Source of the DNA: Ostrinia nubilalis
Lineage: Eukaryota; Arthropoda; Insecta; Lepidoptera; Crambidae
Assembly: GCF_963855985.1 (NCBI RefSeq)
Contig: NC_087114.1
Span: 645,001-709,000 of the forward strand
Length of the DNA: 64,000 nt
Direction: 5' to 3'
The notes below the pieces were generated by a model. It did not search any database, was not told the origin of the DNA, and was given only the letters and a program-made list of their open reading frames with translations. Position numbers and translations under genes: made by a program. Positions 25,301 through 37,300 of this stretch are shown here, piece by piece (within the stretch, counting starts at the first letter, position 1; the number at the start of each line of letters is the position of its first letter).

Positions 25301-28300
25301 TTTGGTTCGTTTACGGATCTCCTCATTTCTGATTCGATCTCGCAAAGAAACACCAAGCATAGCCCTCTCCATAGCACGCTGTGCAACTTTGAGCTTCTGT
25401 ATAAGGCCCATAGTGAGAGGCCACGTTTCCGAGCCATAAGTTATCACTGGTAACACACATTGGTTATACACTCTAGTCTTCAGGCATTGAGGTATTTTGG
25501 ACGAAAAGATGTTGCGTAGTTTCCCGAACGCTGCCCAGCCGAGTTGGATTCGACGATTGACCTCCTTCTCGAAATTGGACCTACCTAGCTGGATCGTTTG
25601 TCCGAGGTAGACATACTTGTCGACAATCTCGAGAATTGAGCTCCCAACTGAAACTGGGTAGGGCGTAACATGGACATTCGACATAAGCTTCGTTTTGTCC
25701 ATGTTCATCATCAGGCCTACCTGTTGGGAAACTCGATTAAGGTCTTCGAGCATTGTGCCAAGATCTTCCAACGATTCTGCCATGACTACAATATCGTCGG
25801 CAAACCGAAGGTGAGTGATGTACTCGCCATTAATGTTTATGCCGAATCCTTTCCATTCCAGGAGTTTGAAAGCGTCTTCCAATGCAGCGGTGAACAGTTT
25901 CGGAGATATAACATCTCCCTGCCTAACGCCTCGCTGCAGTGGAATCGCCCCCGTGCTCTGCTCCTGTACTCGGACCGACATGGTGGCGTTTTTGTACAAG
26001 CACTTCAGCACCTCGATATACCGATAGTCAATACGGCACCGCTGGAGAGATTGTAACACTGCAAGTTATACTCCTCAGTCTTCTGTATAACCTGCCGCAG
26101 CGTATGGATGTGGTCTATGGTACTATAACCTTTTCGGAATCCGGCTTGTTCGGGAGGCTGGAAGTCATCGAACCTACGCGCGAGACGGTTCGTGATGACT
26201 CTCGAAAACAGTTTGTAGACATGACTCAGAAGCGAGATGGGTCTGTAATTCTTCAGCAAGGTCTTATCACCTTTCTTGAAGAAGAGCACCACCACGCTTC
26301 TGTTCCATGCCTCTGGCGTAGTTCCCTGGAGTAGGACGGAGTTAAAGAGTCTCTGAAGGACTTTCAGTATCGGTGTTCCACCCGCATTCAGAAGCTCCGA
26401 TGTTATTCCGTCATCACCCGGTGCCTTGTTGTTCTTTAGCTGTTTGAGAGCCATCCTAATCTCGTATAGGCTGATGTCCGGGATATCTTCGGTATAGTGT
26501 CGAGTTAGCTTAGCTCTTGGAGCTGAAGTTGAGCTATCAACGGGTTTGGTGACCGAGGTATATAGCTGTCCATAAAACCTCTCGATCTCACCCAGAACCT
26601 CGGCTTTTGTTGACGTTACACTACCGTCCGCCGTCGTTAGCTTCGTCAGCTGGCTTTGCCCAATAGAGTTGTCTCTTGCGAACACTTTGGAGCCTTGGTA
26701 CCGCTTCCACATTGCATTACAATAATTGTTTTTATTGATATGACTAAAGAAGCGTGTTCTTGTATGAGTTATTAAATTATCTAAAATCGTAGAAGAAAAA
26801 CCGAAAAAACCGAAAAACCCGGATTTATAACTGACAAAAACCGAGTTCCAAATTGTGTCGGTTATCCGGTTTTTTCGGTTATCCGGTTAACCGGTTTGCA
26901 TGCCCTAGTCCCGAAGCAGTGGTAGGGTTAATATTGGGACGTGTAAAAGTGCTTTCTAAAAGCCTATTTGCAAAAATAAACGAATTTTATGAATTTTAGT
27001 TTCCTAAAAAAATTTTTTTAGTCCGTAATGTTTAATATCAAAAAATATTGGACACGTATATTTTTATTTGTCAATCTAACAAATAATTACATAGTTATGG
27101 TGCGTTGAAGTTCCGCACGACGTCACAACGTGCGGCACTTTTATGCACGCATTGACGTCACGGGCCTCTTCTTATGAACTTTGGTGCGCTTTGTCTCTTT
27201 AAATTTTCATTAGTTTGAAAAAGTAAAAAATACGTGTAGAGTATTTTTTGACAAGTTAACTGACGGACTAATTAAAGCTCTTGCTTTTTGACCCAGGAAA
27301 CATCCCTATTGGCAGGTAGTTGCTAATTGCTCATAGAATAGGCCCCCTTCGTTCGTTCTTTTGTTTCAGCCGAAAGACGTCCACTGCTGGACAAAGGCCT
27401 CCCCCAAGGATTTCCACAAAGACCGGTCCTGGGCCGGCAGTGGGCGGGGCACATAGCTCGTAGAGCTGACGGCCGCTGGGGCAGGAAAGTTCTTGAGTGG
27501 CGACCACGAGCCGGAAGACGTAGCGTGGGCAGGCCTCCCACTAGGTGGACCGACGATCTGGTGAAGGTCGCGGGTCCAATGACAGTTTAACTTTCCCCCG
27601 ACACAAACTTGACCTTCATTGGTTAGGTTTTTATGGCGGTCAAGCTGTAGATCCTGGCTACACAGGAGTTGCAGTGGTGGGAACGAGAGGTGGGAATAGC
27701 CCCGTTGTAGAGCTTATGTGGCAGGAATCGAGAGCACTGAGAGAATCAGAGCAGCGCAAGGTCAGAGTAACGCTCGAGGCATCGAAAGAGAGACAGTGAG
27801 ATGTCCCTCCAAGGATCTACTACGTGGCGACTAGGGCAGGGCAGTGTCACTGCTCCCCTGTGTATCAAACTAGTAACGGACTCCCCGTCACTCCTTAGTT
27901 AGATAGATAGAACACACTTTATTGTATTGGCTCTGTGCACGATTACAGCGCCAACTAGCGTCCACAACTTTGTGGGCTCTGTCACATTGACATTTAGGTC
28001 GTCTATTTGTGAAAAAATATCGAAATGAAAAAATAACAAATATTTTCGACTAATAAATTGTTGTGATACCACGATTTGGGTGGAAAAAAGGTTTTGAAAT
28101 CATTTTGGTCATTCAAATCAAATGAGGTAAGTCCAAAAAGTGTGTTTAATTTTGATTGTGTCAGGGTTTGTTTACTTCATTTATAGTTGTAGTTTTACAG
28201 TAAAACGAAAAGAAAAAGCTACTTTAACGGTTTCATTATATAACAGTAAATATATTTAAATGTTCCTGTATCGCTAGTAATAAATTAAATATCGTTTTCA

Positions 28301-31300
28301 GATCGAAATGAGTATTGTTTTGAAGACCGGGTTTGTGAGTGTTACAATATCAAATTCCAACCACAAACCGTATTTAAAGGAAAGTTGTTGGTATTGGCTG
28401 GACAAGTCCGAGATGTAGAAGAATTAAGAACAAAACAAGGGCAGAGTTCAATAATTCACGCTCTCATCATAAGGCAAACATCTGTGCACAACAACTACTG
28501 TGACTCATTTTTGTACTACCACGTTGTATAGTCTAGTTATTTCCAAATTGTAAACGTCTAATTAAACCAGCCGTATCGAAATACAGCCCACTCTTTTATT
28601 TAAGTTCCCAGTAGGACCCTTTTCATGCGATTAATGAATGATATTAAAATGTATTCTGTAGAATCGCTTTGCCATTGACAGATACATCTGATGACAGAGC
28701 TTACATTATTTCTACTTTTGACCACCATGAGCGCTGCGATAGATTATGTTACCCCCACCTAGTACTTCGCACCCAGCGAATATCACACAAGACAATAAAA
28801 GAAAGGGAAAGAAATAATGTGTATATTTGTCGCATAACCTATTAGGACAGTCTACATATCCACATGGGGAGTGATCATATTCTACTCTACTGGAACCATA
28901 CAACTAACCAGTGTTGGCACTAATCAATTAATTTTTTAATCAATTAATTAATTTGATTAATTTTAATCATGATTAAATTAATCCTGATTAAAATAATCAT
29001 GATTAAAAAAGTAATCATAATCATGATTAATTTGTTAATCATTAATCAATAATCATTAATTTGATTAACTTGATTAACTTTTTAAATGTTCTATCGAAAA
29101 CAATGTTAAAACATTGAATTCTAATATTAGATGTTTGGTTTTAGGCTACAATTCTATGACAGGTCATACCTAGATAAATATAAGGTAACCTAGACTGCCC
29201 CCCGCCCCCTTCCCTCGCTGAAACTTCCGGTGCAGTTCTTCCGACCTCCCGTAGGAGGATATCAGTCCACTTCCCCTACCGTTCCAGCACTTACTTGCAA
29301 CCCCACACTCCCACGTCCCACCACATGCCCCCCACCCCTAGCCTACTTTGAAACTTCTGGTACGAAGTCGCCTGCACCTCCCCAACACGCAAAACCTCCT
29401 TGCTTAGCAACCCCACCCTTCTATTGAATTGCCCACGCGTGGGCCTCCCCCCGAAACTTCTGGTACGAAGTCTCCTGCACCTCCCCAACACGCAAAACCC
29501 TAGGAGGTTTTGCGTCCCCACCCTTCTATTGAATTGCCAACGCGTGGGCTTCTCCCCGAAACTTCTGGTACGAAGTCTCCTGCACCTCCCCAACACGCAA
29601 AACCTCCTTGCTTAGCAACCCCACCCTTCTATTGAATTGCCCACGCGTGGGCCTCCCCCCGAAACTTCTGGTACGAAGTCTCCTGCACCTCCCCAACACG
29701 CAAAACCTCCTAGTTTAGCAACCCCACCCTTCTATTGAATTGCCCACGCGTGGGCTTCTCCCCGAAACTTCTGGTACGAAGTCTCCTGCACCTCCCCAAC
29801 ACGCAAAACCTCCTAGCTTAGCAACCCCACCCTTCTATTGAATTGCCCACGCGTGGGCTTCTCCCCGAAACTTCTGGTACGAAGTCTCCTGCACCTCCCC
29901 AACACGCAAAACTTCCTAGCTTAGCAACCCCACCCTTCTATTGAATTGCCCACGCGTGGGCCTCCCCCCGAAACTTCTGTTACGAACTCTCCTGCACCTC
30001 CCCAACACACAAAACGTCCTAGTTTAGCAACCCCACCTTTCCGTTGAATTGCCCACGCTTGCGCCTACCTTGAGTAGTGAAAATTGACGCAGTTTTTTGG
30101 GAAAACGACAGTACAACTCCAGATCCCCCCTTTGCTAGATATTTTATAAGTCGCGGGTACCTTTTCATACACTCCCAACCCTTTTCTTATGAAAATAGTA
30201 GATAGTTAATCAAATAATCAAATTAACGATTAATGATTATGATTAATTAATCTTAATCAAAATTTTTGATTAATGATTAACTAATCATAATCAAAAAAAT
30301 TTGATTATGATTTTAATCATTAATTTTTAATCATTAATCAGATTAACTTTTTGCCAACACTGCAACTAACACATTAAAGCCATGTATTCATTAGGCAACA
30401 TTTGTTGATAACTGTTTATGACTAGTGTGAAACAAGTTTACCATAAACACAGGTTTCTGAAACTTGGCCGTCCACACTTGCTCAATGTTTCATCACCTAT
30501 GGTTATAGACTGTTTATAAACTGTTTACAGAGATGTTGTAACATTGTTTATGAACAGTTTATAAACAGTGTTTATCAACAAATGTTGCCTAATGAATACA
30601 TATGGTAATACCATGTAAAATGAAATGCATAATTTCATCGTGCATGATACCATATCAATTGTCAATTTTGGAGCTCCTTTAACTGAATCACTCTAGTTCT
30701 GTTTAAACTTACTCTCACCTCATCATTCTAATTTAAATGTTTCTCCCCAGGTGCTATCAGCAGCGACAGTGGTAGCCAAGCACACCTCAGCGCTATGCAA
30801 CGCGTGCCGCGTGGCCTCCTCCAAGACTCAAGAACCCCAAGCGAAGAGACACTTCGTGCAGGCTGCTAAAGATGTAGCCAACTCTACTGCAGCTCTTGTG
30901 AAGCAGATTAAAGCGCTTGACAGCGACTATAGTGAGGTGAGTGACCTGTAATACTCTATTTTGTGACAGGGTTCCTGCTTGAGAATTCTCGAGAAAGTCC
31001 AAAAAAAAACTATGCGTCGAGAATTGGAACTTGAATCATTTCGTGTAACATGTGCCGCGTAGCCTCATCCAAGACGAAGAACCTCAAGCCAAAAGACATT
31101 TCGTGATCCAATCAGATTCAGATAAGTATTCGTATAAGGACGAGAGCACGTCAAGCTTGACACTGTCACACACTCGACACGTCAATGTAGGTGCAATATT
31201 GCAACAAAATTGACAAGTTATGTGTGTGTCGATAATACATACATAGTTTAACAGACCAGGTTTAAATAAGGAAGAATTGTAGTACATGCAGAGCTTCTTA

Positions 31301-34300
31301 TCAGCATTTATTGTCACGAAGCAGTGGTAGAGTTAAGCTTCAACCACACCAAGAGTTAAGCTTCAACCACACCAACGCGTTCAGGTCGCCATCGCCGACG
31401 CGATCATAGGCCAATGACAGGTCGCGCGACCCATGACAGTTCACGCGACTTGTCATTTCCCTATGATCGCACCGTGGTCGATGCCGATCTGCACGCGTTG
31501 GCCTGGTTGAAGCATTAAAGTAATACTGGATCGTGTTAAAGAGTTTCCTTTGCAGAAAAAATTACTTATGACTTTCTGTTTGCGCAGGAAAACCGCGCCC
31601 GCTGCGCCGCTGCAACCGGTCCTTTGCTAGAAGCGGTGCGTGGACTAGTCTTGTTCGCGGACCGACCCGAGTTTGCCAGCGTGCCCGCTCGAGTTTCACA
31701 GCAAGCACGCGCTTCGGTGGAGCCTATACTGCAGTGCGGCAGGTTAGTAATACTCATAATCATCATCATTTCAGCCACAGGACGTCCACTGCTGAACATG
31801 TCTCTCCCAATGATTACCACATAGGTAGGTTTGTTCCCGTGTTAAGCTGTGTGGTGACGGCAGAGTAGAATACATTTGTCACCAACCCCTACTCTTCCCG
31901 CGGGTGTCGTAAGAGGCGACTTAGGGACTACACATCAAACAGAGAATGGGCAGCAGCGCTCTCTGAAAAACATCAATCTTTTAAACTGCGATCTCCAACC
32001 CGCCTGCCAAGCGTGGAGATTATGGCAAAACCCTCCACTATAGTGGAGGAGGCTCATAGTCCAGCAGTGGACTGTAAACGGATGTTGATGATGAGGTTTG
32101 TTCCCGCCCTGTGTCTAGCGCTTTCCTGCTGCCTTTATCTCCACTGCAGGAGCACAGCACGACGCTCTAATTCACCAGAGGCAAAAGCAGAATTAGAAAT
32201 ACATTCCCAACGTAGGCGTGATGATTTTAGGAGGTCTGGTTTGCTATTTAGCCGTGGAGCCTATATTACAATGTGGAATGTCAGTGACACTGGAGTACGA
32301 AGGTCAATGACAATAGAGCTCGTAGGTCAGTGACACTAAAGTATGACGTGTGAACCGCGCCCGCTGTGCAAGCGCAACCGGTCCTTTGCTAGAAGCCGTG
32401 CGTGGACTCGTTTTGTTTGCGGACCGACCCGAGTTTGCTAGCGTGCCCGCTCGAGTTTCACAGCAAGCACGCGCTTCGGTGGAGCCTATACTACAATGTG
32501 GCAGGTTAGTCATATATCATCAGGTTATTGAGTCTCCATTTCAGGAGCAAAACCGTGTCTGATTCACCAGAGGCAAATGCAGGATTTGGCTTATACTTCT
32601 TGCGTAGGCCAGATGAATTTAGGAGGCCTGGTTCAAGCTTGTACTTCTGTGGAGCCTATATTGCAGTGCGACAGGTCAATAACCATCATCAGGGATTTGG
32701 AATACTCTCCACGTTGGCCAAGTTTGATTGAGAAAACTTGATGCTCGCATATTTTACTCTTAGTTGCTTTTTACGTTATTCACAGCAAGATGGAGGATGA
32801 GATGCTAACTGTGTGTAAAATTATTGATTATTGACCTTCAGATTTAAATGTATTGCGAATCACGTGCTAATTATGTTACGTGATACATTTGTACAGTTAG
32901 AGTTTTGCCCTACGTCCAATAATTGGACGTACCAATACAAATCCATAAAATAGGGATCAAGAAAATTTTAAAGAGAAATCAGATGAAGGAATTCTGATCG
33001 ACTATCTATCGTACAAATAGGTCTGCGACTATTTTGGACAGTATTTTCACGGATTTGGATCGGACACAATGCGAAACTTACGCCCATTAAAATTAGTTTC
33101 AAAACTACATTGTTCTGTACAACACTAGCCAGCCAGTCAAATATAACCCCTATTGTTTCCAACAGGAGCATAATATCGTCGTCCTGCTCGATGCTGGAAG
33201 CAGCCAAGGTGCTCGCTCTATCACCACAGGAGCGAACGCAGTGGCAACAACTAGCTGCGCATAGCAAGACCGTATCCGACAGCATCAAGGCGCTCGTCAC
33301 CGACATCCGGTAAGTTAATTATAAGATTTTAAACTTTTCGACTTAAATAGAAAGACGCCTTGACGCCAATAAAAACCCAACCAGTGAAGGACATCAACGA
33401 CCTCCTTAAGGTGCCAGGGTAACACCTGGCAGGGTACAGCACTACCAGGGGCGTAGCTACCGCCGTATCTGCCGTATCAATTATACGGGGCCCCCGGCCC
33501 ACGGGGGCCCCCAAGGTGCGTAAGCAAAAATTAATAAAAACTTCCCAAATTTTTAAAATTTCAGAAATGAGAAAGGTATGAAAAAGCTATTTCTTTTGTC
33601 CCGAGTAAAGCAACAACAACATTTTTTTCTTTTTTGAGAAATCTTTACTTTTCCTAAGGGCCCCCAAACATATCTTTATACGGGGCCCCGCCAAGGTACG
33701 CTACGCTTCTGAGCACTACAGGAAGCACGCTCGCAGCGCACCACTTAAGTTTGTAAAGTCAGCTATATCGGTTACTTGCGTAGGCGCAAGCGTAGATACT
33801 TTTATGTCAATTTGCATCCACTTGACACCATACAATTACTCGGCTTATATGACGACTAAAATGCGTGAAAAGTATCTATGTTTTGTGCATCCCTAAACCA
33901 GAGGTTCCCAAACTTATTTTGTCTAACTAACCCATTTTTCACCTGTTAAAAAACACTAACTTCAAACGCCCCGATTTTTTTTCTTTGTAACTTACCGCCC
34001 CCCTTTAGGCCTGCAGCGCCCATAAGGGGCGTTATCGCCCACTTTGCAAAAGGCTGCATTAAGCGGTTGTAATAGATGTTAATTTTGTGTGCAGGGACAA
34101 GGCGCCAGGTGTCAAGGAGTGTACGGCAGCTCAAGAGACACTAGCGCGGCTGTTACGAGAACTCGACACCGCCGCCATCCAGGCAGTTGGACAGGAGCTC
34201 GCGCCGCGACAGGGGAACACGTGGCAGGGTACGTGTGGACAGGGTACACTAGGGACAGGCGTGAGGAGTGCACGGCAGCTCAAGAGACACTAGCGCGGCT

Positions 34301-37300
34301 GTTACGAGAACTCGACACCGCCGCCATCCAGGCAGTTGGACAGGAGCTCGCGCCGCGACAGGGGAACACGTGGCAGGGTACGTGTGGACAGGGTACACTA
34401 GGGACAGGCGTGAGGAGTGCACGGCAGCTCAAGAGACACTAGCGCGGCTGTTACGAGAACTCGACACCGCCGCCATCCAGGCAGTTGGACAGGAGCTCGC
34501 GCCGCGACAGGGGAACACGTGGCAGGGTACGTGTGGACAGGGTACACTAGGGACAGGCGTGAGGAGTGCACGGCAGCTCAAGAGACACTAGCGCGGCTGT
34601 TACGAGAACTCGACACCGCCGCCATCCAGGCAGTTGGACAGGAGCTCGCGCCGCGACAGGGGAACACGTGGCAGGGTACGTGTGGACAGGGTACACTAGG
34701 GACAGGCGTGATGAGTGCACGGCAGCGCAAGAGACACTAGCGCGGCTGTTACGAGAACTCGACACCGCCGCCATCCAGGCAGTTGGACAGGAGCTCGCTC
34801 CGCGACAGGGGAACACGTGGCAGGGTACGTGTCGACAGGGTACAATAGGGACAGGCGTGATGAGAGCACGGCAGCTCAAGAGACACTAGCGCGGCTGTTA
34901 CGATAACTCGACACCGCCGCCATCCAGGCAGTTGGACAGGAGCTCGCGCCGCGACAGGGGAACACGTGGCAGGGTACGTGTGGACAGGGTACACTAGGGA
35001 CAGGCGTGAAGGAGTGCACGGCAGCGCAAGAGACACTAGCGCGGCTGTTACGATAACTCGACACCGCCGCCATCCAGGCAGTTGGACAGGAGCTCGCGCC
35101 GCGACAGGGGAACACGTGGCAGGGTACGTGTGGACAGGGTACATACAATAATGTATAGGGTACATGCTGGTAGCGAACGCGATGAATCTTTGGATCTCTA
35201 TAATAACTGGCATGGCATTTATTTATCCGCACCGTAACGTAATCGCCTCGCCTCGTAATTGACAAATAAATAAATAAATAAAAATCATTTATTTGCCAGA
35301 ATACGGTTACAAGGTTATAGAGAAAGAAGTTTCCAACATATTCTATCGTACATACGATGTGCAAATATTACAAAAAAATACAGTTATGTTTTTAATATTA
35401 AAAAGTACCTAGTATCATTATTATTTGAATGTCATGCAAATGTCAGAAAATGATTATGAATTATTTAATTAACACAACGCGCTAAAGACGATAAGGTATT
35501 GTTAATAAGTCTGCTATGAGCTTAAAGTTGATATAGATTACTTTCGGTATCCTTGGTTCGGATATCGGGATACGATACGATACGTCTGATGCTCGCTGTC
35601 AGAGTACTTCTCAGGATTCATAATAACTACGAGAGTGCCGAATCTTTTGAAATTAATAGTCCCTTAGTCTATGACTCGTTAATCCTTAAAAGAAATCTAT
35701 AACATTGTCAATTCCACAGGTTACTCGGAGCAGATCGAGAATAGCGCCACAGAAATGCTAGAGCGCGTGGAGCCGCTTCGAGTGGCCGCTATAGGCGAGG
35801 CTGAGAACTTGGGACACGCCGTCACGCAGCTGGTGAGTTAACTTACCTTCGCTTCATGTTAGTCACAGGACGTCCACTGCTGAACATAGGCCTCACCCAA
35901 TGCTTTCTTCAAGCTAGGATGCGCGCCGTGATAAAGTCTTTTCGATGATTTTAGACGTCAAAAGTAGAGGCTTATCGTAAAATCGATGAAAGGGCGTGAT
36001 AATGCCTTATCGTGACTTACAGATCGCCCGGTTGAAAATTGGCTGCATTCAACAGGGACAGGACTTCTTTCCATTTGAGTTAGCGCGATATTAATTAAGG
36101 TGGCGTACGACAACCACTAGTGGTTGTGATCGGTGGCTCGTTGCTAACAGGGTTGCATGATTTAAATCAAGTTGATTTAAATCATGATTTAAATCACGAT
36201 TTTTATTACATGATTTTTTTAAATTTTTCATTGATTTAAATCAATGATCGAAAATGGAATTAATGAATGGCTGGGAGTTAATATTAATCAACTGTAATGT
36301 TCGAAAACAATGTTAATATTAGGTGTTAATGTATGAAATTGTCGTTTTGTATGGAGAATCTGAAAATTTTAATTTTTCCATACAATCACATTTGCGATTT
36401 TTCAGATAACCACATAATTAATTTTTTTTGGCGGTGTTGCCTGCTCCATACATCAATTCTACGTAAATAAAAATGTATTCCGTAAGAAAAACTAAAGAAA
36501 TGATCGCAGAACCTAATAAAAATCAAAAAAATCGTGATTTTTATCCACCCTGGTTGCTAAAATGTTAAGCATACTTTTTGCTATCGAACCATATTCATAA
36601 CCCATCGTACAAGCTTTGCTTAGTTTGGGACTAGCGGCGCAGTATAAAATGTCCAAGGATATTTATTTATTTACTTATTCATTGATTGCTTGTATATCAA
36701 GACAAAAATGTTTCCATTTGCGCAGCCTCTTAAAAACTATTAAAAGAAGTGTTCCATGTATTGTAACGTGTGTGTTCTTGCAGGTATCATACGCAGAAGC
36801 AACGTGCACGGGCGCAGTGAGCCTAGCGTCGCTAGTGACGCAATCGGATGCACAGGCGGCGCTGCTACAACACACTCGCACTGTATTAGAGGCAGCCATG
36901 GCGTTATTGCGAGCCGCCGCCGCTGCACGCGGGAACCAGAGGGTAAGTGACGAGATAGTGACGCGATTGTGACGTGACAGTGACGCAATAGTGGCGTGAC
37001 AGCGACAGGGTTATTTGGATGACACAACGGCGACGCCACACCAAGGAGGATGTGTTAGCACGTATAGGATGGGTCAAAGAGGCGTGATAGTGACGTGACG
37101 GCGAGACGGCAACAAAGGGGCGACGTGACATGATTGTAATGGTGACGTGATAGTGACGCAGTGAGCCTAGCGTCACTAGTGACGCAATCAGATGCACAGG
37201 CGGCGCTGCTACAACACACTCGCACTGTATTAGAAGCTGCCATGGCGTTATTGCGAGCCGCCGCCGCCGCGCGAGGCAATCAGAGGGTAAGTGACGAGAT

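Larger units (their letters stand above)
23937..26907. mobile_element. hAT-like element with a nested LINE, 2971 bp
   Basis: Ends tagggcatgcaaaaaccg and ccggtttgcatgcccta, with a perfect 8-bp duplication gtcccgaa (23929-23936 and 26908-26915). Both subterminal regions are packed with aaccggttttttcgg words. It interrupts a LINE 3' end of the 52115-52260 family (cttcttctcagcactgaccc on the left, gcagtggtagggtt on the right), so the insertion order can be read. Confidence 0.85.

Noticed and set aside
24980..26712. Reverse transcriptase frames as a host gene
   Set aside because: Bounded by an 11-bp target duplication, 5'-truncated, frame-broken and inside another transposon: a dead LINE.
29230..29615. 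Pro-rich open frames of 65-101 codons
   Set aside because: They lie wholly within the 103-bp tandem array of the hAT-like element.
34089..35364. Many overlapping open frames of 107-162 codons on both strands
   Set aside because: They come from the exon 16 149-bp tandem array read in rotating frames. Only 34095-34228 fits the talin phases.
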